Shown here: one piece after another, positions 54,770-64,000 of the stretch
Numbering within the stretch: the stretch's first letter is position 1
Layout: each line of letters opens with the position of its first letter
DNA from: Pyrenophora tritici-repentis
Lineage: Eukaryota; Ascomycota; Dothideomycetes; Pleosporales; Pleosporaceae
DNA: 64,000 nt
Direction: 5' to 3'
NCBI RefSeq assembly: GCF_003171515.1
Contig: NC_089392.1
Location: 1,240,001 to 1,304,000, forward strand
The notes under the pieces: generated by a model
The model's database searches: none
Told to the model about the DNA's origin: nothing
Seen by the model: the letters and a program-made list of their open reading frames with translations, nothing else
Position numbers and translations under genes: made by a program

Positions 54770-56121
54770 CTACTTCTGGAGTAACTTCTCCAGTTCCGCC
54801 GCGATCGCATCTCCGACCTCGCTGGTGCTCGACTTTCCACCGATATCGGCCGTTCGGACGCCGTTGTCGATAGTGATCTTGGTCGCCTCGTCGATCTTTA
54901 GCGCAATTTCCGGCAGACACAGAGAGTACTTGAACATCATGCTCATGGAGAGAACAGTGGCGATAGGGTTGACAATGCCCTTGCCGGCGATGTCCGGCGC
55001 GGAACCTTTCAAATGTCAGCAGGTACACGCACGATAACGGGCGGAGAAGCTTACCGTGAATCGGCTCATAAATGCCGTTGAGCTTGGTCTTGCCGTCTGG
55101 GATACCTCCTAAACTAGCACTTGGCAATAGACCAAGACTACCTGGAATCACACTCGCCTCGTCACTGATGATGTCGCCGAACAGATTGCTCGTGACCACA
55201 ACGCCGTTTAACGCTCTTGGGTTCTTGATCATAAGCATAGCCGCCGAATCGATGAGATGAGTGCCAGACTTGAGATGCGGATACTCATCCTTCATGATGC
55301 GCTCGAAAGTTTTCCGCCATAATCTCGATGTCGCAAGCACGTTTGCCTTGTCCAAACTCCATACCGGGCATGGTGGGTTTTCGACAGACGCAAGACTGCC
55401 AGCTAAACGTACGACGCGCTCAATCTCTTCGACGCTATAAGGCTCTGTATCCATGGCTTTGCCATCGCCCTCGTCTTCCTTCCTCTCGCCGAAGTATATG
55501 CCGCCGGTCAATTCGCGGATGATGTTAAAGTTTACACCACGGACGTTTTCGGCTTTGAGAGGTGACGAGTCGACGAGCGAGTCAGAGGCGAAGAAGCATG
55601 GTCGTAGGTTTCCAAACGTTCCGAGTTCCTTTCGCAGCTTCAAGATACCTTGTTCCGGGCGCACCTTGCCGGTTCCCCATTTCTATGCCATGTATTAGAC
55701 AATTGCTCCTCGTGTGGCATTGTGAGTACGTACCGGACCGCCGACAGCACCGAGAATGATCGCATCGGCCGACTTTGCTGCTGCAAGCGCTTCGTCTGTG
55801 AGAGGGTTGTTGTGCACGTCTATCGAACACTAAAAGGAGTTATAAGCTGTGGTGTACATGGTGCTTGTGAACTTACTCCTCCAAATAGATGCTCCTGGAA
55901 GTTGAATTTGTTGTCTGTGTGCTTTTCGACCACTTTGAGGATCTTGATCGCCTCCGCGACGACCTGATATGCATGATCAGTATTGGCGAAAAGTAAGTGC
56001 AAAGGCTGCTGCTACCTCTGGACCGACGCCGTCACCTGGATGCAATTAGCGCCGAACAATGAGGAAATCTCCAACTAATTTAGAACATACCGGCGAGAAC
56101 AACAATGTTATGGGACGTCAT
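54770..56121 (-). CDS. LEU2: 3-isopropylmalate dehydrogenase (leucine biosynthesis)
   Basis: Six exons: 56121-56091, 56035-56016, 55963-55877, 55829-55734, 55682-55055 and 55005-54770, giving 365 aa, the usual length. Exon 2 is only 20 nt and encodes most of GDGVGPE. All five introns are GT-AG. Family blocks are present: [95 protein letters not shown] and [15 protein letters not shown]. It oxidatively decarboxylates 3-isopropylmalate to 2-oxoisocaproate with NAD in the cytosol. Expected regulation is by a Leu3-type Zn2Cys6 factor, but no CCGGNNCCGG site was found upstream. Confidence 0.97.
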
Positions 56122-59100
56122 ATTATGTGTATCGATGTCAAATATCCTACTACCGAGAAGACTCTGTGCGCTCAACTTTTCATATATAGTCGTGAAGCTA
56201 CCCCACGAAGTGTTGATGCGAGTTTCCGCTAGATGCCGGATACCCCTCCTCCGACCTCGGCCTCACTGTTCCACCCACCGACCTACCACCGCTCTCCATT
56301 ATCATCTTTGTCGACGATTCAAAAATCGCTCAAGCGTTACGAATTTAAAGTTTGTGTGTGCATTCCGACATCGTACCAGCGCGCCGTTAACTGTCATCAC
56401 TGCTTTCAGATATGACGTCACCGTTCCTCCTCCACCAGGACAAGTTCGAAATCTGATCTTGCATAGGACAAGGTCTTATAACGTCTTGGTGGAGATGTTG
56501 ATCTGAACTGATCTTCGAAGAGAGGCAGTCTATCTCCTTCATAAGAACGTCTTGCGTGGTACATGCTACCCAAGATAGGTACGTGTCACCCCCGTTCGGC
56601 ACATGACCTCGGGCGTAAGCAAAGTCAATGAATGACCAGTCATACGGACAATGGGAGATACGAACTTACTGTGCATATTGCATGGCTGGGGGGATGTTTA
56701 ACCGGCTTGGGGTTACACCATCACACCAAGTCGCAGCGGTGCAGTCCAGGTTGCATTCATCCCGCTGTAATCGAATTGAGTACAGGGTTTGAACTTGTTC
56801 ACCTCCAAGCACCGCGTCTCACCCTTGGCTCGCCTTGGAAGTACTGAATTGACCAGAAAAAGAAATGCCGTGTCCGTCCTGACTTCGACTACGAGCCAAG
56901 ATCAGTCATACGAAGGTACCATCATGTAGGTCTGACGAATACAACCATGAGCACATCAGAACAAACAAGCGACTTGAGCTACGAGAATCACTACAGCATG
57001 GCCGATACAACCTTGTAGTTGTAGACGGGGTTTGTAAACACGGTGATTGCACAGAAGCCATCGCTGATGTAGTCGTGCGGTTCTAGAAAGACGCCCTCAA
57101 CAAACTAGCAACATACTGCTAGAGATGCCGGATAGTCTAACTATGTCTTCTACGTCAGTCAACGGTACAATGCCGCGCCGTTGGCTGAGCGCATGCAGTC
57201 CATGGCTCAGAGGTTGGTAGGGATGAGAGCAAGATACGCTCAACGGTACTACGGGGCAGCGTACCAAAGTCTAGCAACTCGTCAGCCCAACAACACTCTA
57301 CCAAGGTACACGCGTTCTTGGCTCAGTCTACGAGGTGTAGTCATTACCGCCACCGTCTCGTGTGTCCAGTTCCACACGGCCGTGATCTGTTGAACTGCAC
57401 CCAACAGAAGTGCAGGAAGTAATTGACGACCCACCGAGTAATGAATGCATCATCAAATCCCATATACCCATTGTGCATTTGTCCAAAATTCAACAAGTTC
57501 TAGAACGCCCCAAAATGCTGGGCAAACTTACCGGGTGTTAGATGGAATGCATCCAGATGCTCGGCATAAACTTAAAGTGGGTAACAATCTATCATGAACC
57601 ATAGTTCATCTGGGCATACCTAGGCAGAAAGCGCTAGGTAAGTGCTGGATACGACTAGTGCGTCGACGGAGAAAAGGAGAAAAGAAGGGTGTCTGATGTG
57701 TCTGTCCACTGTATACAGGTAGGCGATATGAGGAACTTAAAGACGGCCGTGGGACTGTAGCGGGTGGAGCGAAATTGTGCTCCGAGTGGATGGGCACTCG
57801 AAGTACAGAAGTAGTACGAGTGCGTGATGTCTGCATGCCATGTGTGTCCGTCGGACTTGCATGACTGTGCTTATACGGTCGTTTGCGCTGTCGTTCACGG
57901 ATGATGGCTCTCAGTGCCGTACCATAGACCTTTGCAAAAGGACGGCGTCAACAGACACTGCCAACAGAGGGTGCAGGCTTGGCTCGGTCCGAGCCTCAGG
58001 GGCACGATGGTGCTGGCGCCGATAGACTTGGCATGCTGCGGGCTCAGTACGGGTCCTATGATGAGCGACCTGTGCCGTCATTGCCTGGCTGACAACGCAC
58101 TCATGCCACTCAGCAAAGTCCGAATATGCTCCATGAGGAAATTGGGGAAAGTCCGTCGGCGGAGGGTGCTACAAACGCCTGTCATTCCAGCCAAGACGTC
58201 GGTCTCATATTCAGGGGACGCGTAATCATAGCGAAGTCAGAGAGTTGACACAACAGTGCTTGGCAGCAATGGCAGCGGAAGAAACATAAAGTCTGAGCTC
58301 ATAAGGTTTGAAGTCTTGGTCGTTAACAGTTGAGATAAAGGAGTAGATGAAATTCGTAATGGCTGAAGGCGGCGATAACGTGTGGTGGAGGCTCAATGAT
58401 CAGCGCGGGATGGCGTACCTTCTAACCGTTCCTGTACCAGGCTCCGTAGATCACCACCCGCGCTGACAGTGCCAAAATGCTTCGTGAAGCATCGCATCTT
58501 GACCTGCCGATGCCCGCCAAGTGTCTTGGGTATGAAGATCTCTTGTATGCGCCTCAGACAGAGTGCGTGTGCGCCCATATACCGTCGCCGTGTGCTCGCG
58601 ACAAGCCTCCGGCGGTCTAGGCGCCGCGCAACAAGTTTGCGTATCTTGTACAGCCAAGTGCACAGCCAAGGTCCACGCAATGTCGTGATGCAATTTGGCT
58701 ACAGTAGTTGTGCAGCCTGTACTTTGATCTGCGGCTCTGTGGTTGGTCTCGCATAGTGTTGGAGATGTGTTTTGGCCATTTGCTGGGCAATGGCTTGGTA
58801 TTCATCTACCCTCCGCGTATGGCGGTAGGCGCAGGTGGTCCAAGGTAAGTCCCAGGGCGCACTTGGCGACTACAGTGGCCTTTTTACACTAGTACGTCAA
58901 GTATTTTATGACACCCGGGTGGGCGCGTACATGGTGCCCCGGATTCACTTGCATCTCCGCGATTCGCTTCTGTGTCGGATATAATATCTGTTGTCCTCCC
59001 CTGCACGTTGGCTACATTGTGAAGTTCCACGGTACAAACAAAGTCGGTACCGCCTCCACAGTTGCGCGATTAAAATCTGTTTCCCAGCTCCAGTTCACTG

Positions 59101-59272
59101 TGGATCCTTGTGCTTTCCGGTCAAAATATTCTACTATTTATCTTTCTTCCCTCCCCGACTCTCACTTATCCATCACCTATACAACAGCACCTTCGGGTTG
59201 CGCGTACCTCAAGCCATCCGCGGCAAGCATTCCAACCACCTTCCGAACTCTACAAAGACGGTGCATCTCAAC
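56122..59272. other. gene-free stretch of 3.2 kb
   Basis: Only short frames in all six readings. Contains the partial MITE-like copy C. No other element recognised; it is the longest gene-poor stretch here. Confidence 0.45.
58866..58921 (+). repeat. MITE-like element, copy C (right half only)
   Basis: About 56 bp matching the right half of copy A: GGCGACTACAGTGGCC..., CAAGTATTTTATG and the terminal CACCCGGGTG. The left terminal repeat is missing, so it is a truncated copy. Confidence 0.55.
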
Positions 59273-59566
59273 ATGTTGTCCATCCGCTCGAGCGTCGACA
59301 GCATTTCGAGCCGTCTCAGCGGCGAGAAACCCCTTCCACGACCAAGCTACTACTGCAACATGAACCCAGAAGAGCAATCACTCTGGTCCATCATCGGCGA
59401 AGAAAAGTACGAATATGTACGCGACAAGAAAGGCCGACTACATCGCCACCGTCTCACCTACGCCGAACGGGCTCAAAAACAGCGTCTGTTCTTCGAAGCT
59501 CGTGTTGGCCATGCCATCGTCGGCGATGAATGGATGCACATGAAGCTCCCGGCTCGTCGTCGCTAG
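59273..59566 (+). CDS. small conserved hypothetical protein, basic
   Basis: Intronless, 97 aa from ATG 59273. The frame is open upstream to 58991 without family-like text. The sequence is polar (SLWSIIGEEKYEYVRDKKGR, LTYAERAQKQRLFFEARVGH) and ends in a basic tail (LPARRR). No signal peptide, membrane segment or known domain. The even polar composition and intact frame support a real gene, but function is unknown. Confidence 0.55.
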   Translation: MLSIRSSVDSISSRLSGEKPLPRPSYYCNMNPEEQSLWSIIGEEKYEYVRDKKGRLHRHRLTYAERAQKQRLFFEARVGHAIVGDEWMHMKLPARRR

Positions 59567-60288
59567 TACACAATGGCCTGTTCTCCGACAACGGCCTGCG
59601 ACCCCACCACTCGTTCCTAAACGGTTTCCGACAATGTCAGAACAATCCATTATGCCGCGAGGGCAGTTCGACTTTGGTCTCCTTTGTTAGAGTTTGTGTT
59701 TGAGGCTGCGCCTAGACTCGAGGTGGTGCCAGGCCTTCACTATACCGTTTCCTTTGTTCTACGTTTGTTTTATCGAGTCGGAACAATGACCTCTACACCC
59801 CGGAAGATACCCAGCATATCGATGCACCCTGGAGTTTGTTTGTATCAACAGTGGAAACAGCTACATTTATAGATTTCACACTTTGCATTTCCCCCTTGAC
59901 TTTTGTGTGTTACATGATGAGGGACAGGCTTCCCAGCGTGCGTGATGTGTAAGATGGGATGAAAGGTCGCCTCAGCGCAGGCAGTGCACATCAGCAGATG
60001 AGCGTAGAAACAAGGTGACATGACACTAGCAGGAAAGGGGCGATAAAAGGCACCTGGGCAGTGTTTTGAAAAGGATGCCTTGGCTGAACGCCGCCGCCTC
60101 TTAGCTCGCTCATCCCCATTGGCTGGTTCCGCGGCGGCGGCGGCGGCGGCGGCCTTCAAGCTTCGCCCGTGGGCTGTGACTTTACAACTCAATCACCACC
60201 AGAAGCACATTGCCGTCCGATCGAGGCACCATGTTCTGGCCCTACCCGTGAGAATACGCCTGGTAGAGTCACAAAATTACATCAAACA
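59567..60288. other. intergenic region with (GCG)n microsatellite
   Basis: 722 bp. A GCG/CGG repeat of about seven units lies at 60131-60153, in the likely leader region of the BTB-like gene. Confidence 0.5.
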
Positions 60289-61602
60289 ATGTCGGACGAG
60301 GAGGAACTGCTGGTCATCGCGGCAAAGGGCGATGTCATCATCGATGTCGCACAGGAAGAACGAGGGCAGCGCTTCTCCTATCGAGTGGACTCGAAGACGC
60401 TGCAGCAGAAGTCGCGGTACTTTGAGAATCTACTGAGCGATCGCTTTAGTGAGGGGCAGCAGTTGGCGAAAGCTCTCGAAGCTCTCAAGTTGGGCGGCCA
60501 TGGGGATATGACAGATGTGCCTACTGATGTATTGCCTCACATCTCAATCATCAATGTTGGACGAGTCGCTGTAGCCAAAGTCTCTTCCATTCGCAATCTA
60601 CTTGCAGACTTCCTCCGCGCCATCCATGGCCTCGATCTTGCCGTCCCAAACCCGCCTATCGCCAACGTAGCCAACCTCGCCGTCGTTGCCGACCGTTTCG
60701 ATGCTGTCGCGTGCCTTTCGAAATATTTTCAGAAGAGAAAATATCTGCAGCTACTCGATGCAAAGGCGAGAGGCAAGCCCAGTCCATCGCAGTCGGAAGA
60801 GAGAACACGGCAGAGATTGTTTGTTGGTATACTTTTCGACCACCCAGCCTGGGTAACAAAATACTCCAAGCAGTTGATAATGCGAGACTCGGTTCAGTGG
60901 CAGCCAGTAGTAGAAGAGGACCATACGAAAGCTCTGTGGTGGGACATGCCCAACGGCGTCGAGGACGAGTTGATTCAGCGGCGAGAGCACATACTGGAGA
61001 CGATCAACTCTCTGCAGGCACATTTCCTCAAGCTCTACACGTCTGGAGAACGACAATGCAAGCTGGGATACGATACGTCAATACAATGTGACTCTTTTCA
61101 GCTAGGAGAAATGGTCCGCTTCTTCTTCAAGATCGACACGGTACGACTACAGGGCAAAATCTACGACAATACAGAACCGACATACTATCTTGGTGACATT
61201 GACCGGCTTCTGTCATCTCTTCGCCAGTGCTCAAACTACCAGGTCGACAGCAATCATGCGCATTGTGGGCTACGCTCGCGGCTGCTTCCACTCCTCGACC
61301 TGATACAGAACACTCTCAGCCTCGATGCTAGTAGTGCCGATATCGGCATCTGTGCAGAATGTTGGAGCGGCCACCGTGAGGAGTACGCCTGGACCCTGGC
61401 CAAGCGACCGGTTATGTGGGCCCACCCTAAGTCTTTGACTGGGAACCGTTCTCTAATCGGGAACCATGCGCCTGCCAACGCCTTGTTTCCCAAGGCCCGC
61501 GCTCGCCAGATTATGCCGAGTAGTTGCCTTAGCAGGCACGTGGCCGTCAGGGACCTTTTCATGGCCGTGGAGCGTGACTGGACAGCAAGAGATGTTTATT
61601 AA
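60289..61602 (+). CDS. BTB/POZ-like domain protein
   Basis: Intronless, 437 aa from ATG 60289 (MSDEEELLVIAAKGDVIIDV). The N-terminal ~100 residues (VIIDVAQEERGQRFSYRVDS, LQQKSRYFENLLSDRFSEG, VLPHISIINVGRV) fit the BTB/POZ pattern common in fungal proteins: beta strands, then SRYFENLL. Residues ~150-190 (NLAVVADRFDAVACLSKYF) match the usual BACK-like helix after it. The rest is helical and not recognised. Such proteins may be Cullin-3 adaptors or have unknown roles. The frame is open upstream of this ATG but unrelated in style. Confidence 0.7.
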   Translation: MSDEEELLVIAAKGDVIIDVAQEERGQRFSYRVDSKTLQQKSRYFENLLSDRFSEGQQLAKALEALKLGGHGDMTDVPTDVLPHISIINVGRVAVAKVSSIRNLLADFLRAIHGLDLAVPNPPIANVANLAVVADRFDAVACLSKYFQKRKYLQLLDAKARGKPSPSQSEERTRQRLFVGILFDHPAWVTKYSKQLIMRDSVQWQPVVEEDHTKALWWDMPNGVEDELIQRREHILETINSLQAHFLKLYTSGERQCKLGYDTSIQCDSFQLGEMVRFFFKIDTVRLQGKIYDNTEPTYYLGDIDRLLSSLRQCSNYQVDSNHAHCGLRSRLLPLLDLIQNTLSLDASSADIGICAECWSGHREEYAWTLAKRPVMWAHPKSLTGNRSLIGNHAPANALFPKARARQIMPSSCLSRHVAVRDLFMAVERDWTARDVY

Positions 61603-62550
61603 GGTAGAAATACCTCATTGGGCCATGGCCAGACATATCTCCAACGCACCTCAATCGGTCTGGTACACGAAACCAACACTACTGTCCTTTATCTCAGGTT
61701 CAGTCCTACCTATGGGTATACAGCTGTCCTCTTAAATATCAGCCTTCCGTAGCGCTGTTGTAGATATCGTTGCGGCACTTATCTGGGAATATACAGATGT
61801 GCCATGTTTGAAACTGACAAAGATTACATCGTGTCTGCCTTCCAAAAATGCCTCGTTCCGTGAAAGCCGGAAAAGGAGGTTGATACCTATTGGGGTATTA
61901 ATTGAGAGGCTACCTCGAATTCGGTGACACTAAATTCTTACCGGATATGTTCCCCATGTTCTCCTCGTACCATGAAATGGTTCACGCATGCACTAAAGCG
62001 TACCGGCATGATCGTATATCCTAGATGGCGCACATGTGTGGTTCGCTTGATGATGCATTCACGTGATCTAGACCCATTGTTTTCCGATATGTGATTGGTC
62101 AATACATTGTGGCTGAGCCACTTTGTCCACCACAGGGGGCTGAGTGCTCGGCTGAGCACGCCCTGAGAGCACACACTTCGGCCTCGTACGCTTCTCTTGC
62201 TGATCTCATATGTTCTTTTGCATACAGACCATGCGTATTGTGTGGGACATGGGCCACACACGGCATACACAAGGCAGATCACGGCTGTTTCGGTAACTAA
62301 GATGTCGTTGGATATAAAGAATGGTTGCTGAAACCATGGAAGACAACAACCAAGCTCGCATAATCTACTCAAGCGTATTACGCCCGCTCGCTTCCGTTTG
62401 CTGTTTGACCCTTAGCCACGTGGCTAACTTAGTCCTTGCCCAATGTCGGCCATACCTTCTTCTCTCTACTATTACAATCCCGGCGGCTCTCTCACCTATC
62501 CCTCACATTACCACATTCAACAAGAAACATCGTTCCTGAAGGGTGACAAG
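61603..62550. other. gene-free stretch
   Basis: 948 bp, promoter side of the vWA gene. Includes a TATAAA at about 62310, 240 bp before its ATG, and nothing else recognised. Confidence 0.45.
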
Positions 62551-63623
62551 ATGTTTTCAAAAATGAAAAGAGCCTTGACTACTCGCAAGTCATCTTCAAG
62601 CACCGACTACCCCTCACAAGGTACAGAAAGTGCGGGTCACACATTCCGCAACACGCCTGCAGTTGCGCCTATTAGCACAAAGAGAACTGGATCACGCAAC
62701 GGCAGTCTTGTGCCACCTTCGCCTATGAGCCCGCTCAGCCCGGCATCACCTGCTACAAGAAGGCCAGGTAAGCATACCGATACCTCACATCGACTGTTGT
62801 ATGCGGCATTACCTCTCCAGACACTGACGTCTTTCCAGGAAGTTCAAATATGTATTCTTCTAACTCTAACAACGAAGCACCGCCAGCGTATAGCCCAGGT
62901 CCGGTTGGATCTTCAAATGCACTGCAGCCCATCTCAGGTTCTGCTCAATCGGATGCCGATGAATATGCTTTCCTCTGTTCCTTCGATACAGTATTTCTAA
63001 TCGATGACTCTGGGTCTATGGCAGGTCGTTCATGGCGAGAGACGGGCAAAGCACTAGAACTCATTACACCAATTTGCACCGAGCGCGACAAGGATGGTAT
63101 AGACATTTACTTCCTCAATCATCCCGACTCGAGCATCTACAAGAACATCACTAGAGCCAGTACTATTATCGAGATTTTCCAAACGGTGCGACCCAGCGGC
63201 TACACACCCACTGGCCAGCGTCTCAACCAAATCCTAAAGCCATATCTCAAGCGTTACGAGAAGAATGACAAGATCAAGCCCATCAACATCATTGTCATCA
63301 CTGACGGTGCACCATCCGACGACGTCGAATCCCCCATCATCCAAGCCGCCAAGAAACTTGATAAACTCGAAGCCCCCGCCTGGCAAGTCGGCATTCAATT
63401 CTTCCAGGTTGGCAGCGAGAAACAGGCGCGTGAGCACCTCAAGATGCTCGACGATGGACTCGCTGAGCTGTCCAAGGACTCTGATCTCAGAGATATTGTG
63501 GACACCGTGCCGTTCACTGATGACCATAACGGTGAGCTCACGGCTTCTGGAATCCTGAAAGTGGTACTTGGCAGTGTCAATAGGCGACTCGATCGCAATT
63601 CCCTGGATTTGCATAAGCGGTGA
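62551..63623 (+). CDS. von Willebrand factor A domain protein
   Basis: Two exons, 62551-62767 and 62839-63623, giving 333 aa. The 71-nt intron (GTAAGC...CTGAC...TCCAG) joins TRRP to GSSNMYSSNSNN. Residues 1-125 are Ser/Pro-rich and disordered (SPMSPLSPASPATRRP). The vWA fold follows: TVFLIDDSGSMAGRSW carries the metal-binding D-x-S-x-S, TPTGQRL supplies the Thr, and IIVITDGAPSDD supplies the Asp. That is a complete MIDAS. Other parts fit the fold (ALELITPICTERDKDGIDIYF, WQVGIQFFQVG). It is cytosolic by sequence. Fungal relatives bind protein partners; the function is unknown. Confidence 0.85.
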
Positions 63624-64000
63624 CGGTGAATAGATGAGGCACACAATACGTTTTGAGGGGTAAATCCGGGAACTACGACATCTCCACTCTTTCTTTTTCT
63701 CTTTCTCTTTCTCGGCGTTTATTGGGTGACTGACTGCTAGCTTTTCATGCATGGCTATGTGGTTCTTATCGTGGGCGTTTGGGTGTTACCGCGGCTTCTC
63801 AGGTGCTGCCATATGGATTGATACCCCTGCCCGCATGACACGACATTACACGACATGACATGACATGACATGGAAATTGGGATATTGAGCGGCATATCTG
63901 CTGTCATTGTTCTTCATTGCTATACGCTTTTGGAGTTTGGGTAGATAAAAAAAATACGTTTAATTACAAAAGAAAATTAACAAGCTCTATACTATGATAC
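63624..64000. other. intergenic end of window with short tandem repeat
   Basis: 377 bp. Four perfect GACAT units at 63852-63871 within a longer imperfect tract from about 63834. No gene recognised. Confidence 0.5.

Noticed and set aside
1..64000. CRISPR array, tRNA, 5S rRNA or secondary-metabolite cluster
   Set aside because: No spaced direct-repeat array, no clear cloverleaf B-box, no 5S core and no PKS/NRPS domain seen by eye; a covariance-model scan could still find a tRNA.

Overview
The window is nuclear DNA of a filamentous ascomycete. Genes are densely packed and mostly single-copy. Introns are short (about 47-150 nt) with GTRNGT donors and (C/T)AG acceptors. Family content includes a Zn2Cys6 regulator, 2EXR/F-box-like proteins, a KGG-type conidiation protein, an LPMO, GH128, an LsdA/Rds1-type ferritin-like protein and small secreted proteins. 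Together with the look of the hypothetical proteins, this suggests Dothideomycetes (probably Pleosporales); the class assignment is inference, not proof.

Layout. 0-0.4 kb: 3' end of a non-LTR retrotransposon ORF. 1-9.2 kb: an Arl3/ARFRP1 GTPase (with a GC-AG intron), a sugar-type MFS transporter, and on either side of the transporter two related genes of unknown function, both carrying in-frame stops. 9.9-16.3 kb: a GH128 glucanase-like GPI protein; ribosomal protein L17 and fibrillarin transcribed divergently from one 340-bp region; a six-cysteine small secreted protein; an SDR. 16.4-28.1 kb: long-form tRNase Z; a gamma-glutamylcyclotransferase-like gene broken by two stops; an SDR whose catalytic Tyr is His; a DUF2306 membrane protein; a Zn2Cys6 factor; a ferritin-like LsdA/Rds1 protein. 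29.7-37.8 kb: lineage-type hypothetical genes (F-box-like, 2EXR-like, a dienelactone-hydrolase-like/SnoaL-like fusion, a frameshifted RING gene, a long disordered protein). 39-50.8 kb: ribosomal protein S18, SBDS/Sdo1, carboxypeptidase Y, an interrupted gene, a con-10-type protein and an LPMO-like protein. 50.8-64 kb: gene-poor, with a degenerate hemerythrin-like protein, 3-isopropylmalate dehydrogenase (six exons, one of 20 nt), a small conserved protein, a BTB-like protein and a vWA-domain protein.

Several genes serve ribosome production or translation (L17, S18, fibrillarin, Sdo1, tRNase Z), but they are scattered; only L17/fibrillarin share a promoter region. I see no secondary-metabolite cluster, no CRISPR array, and no convincing tRNA or rRNA gene.

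The most unusual signal is that four otherwise intact reading frames carry isolated in-frame stops (five TAG, one TAA), each followed by continued coding sequence in the same frame. Simple nonsense decay, RIP-type C-to-T change, or UAG recoding by A-to-I mRNA editing could each explain it. A second pattern is a small inverted-repeat element (MITE-like) present in two full copies and one partial copy.
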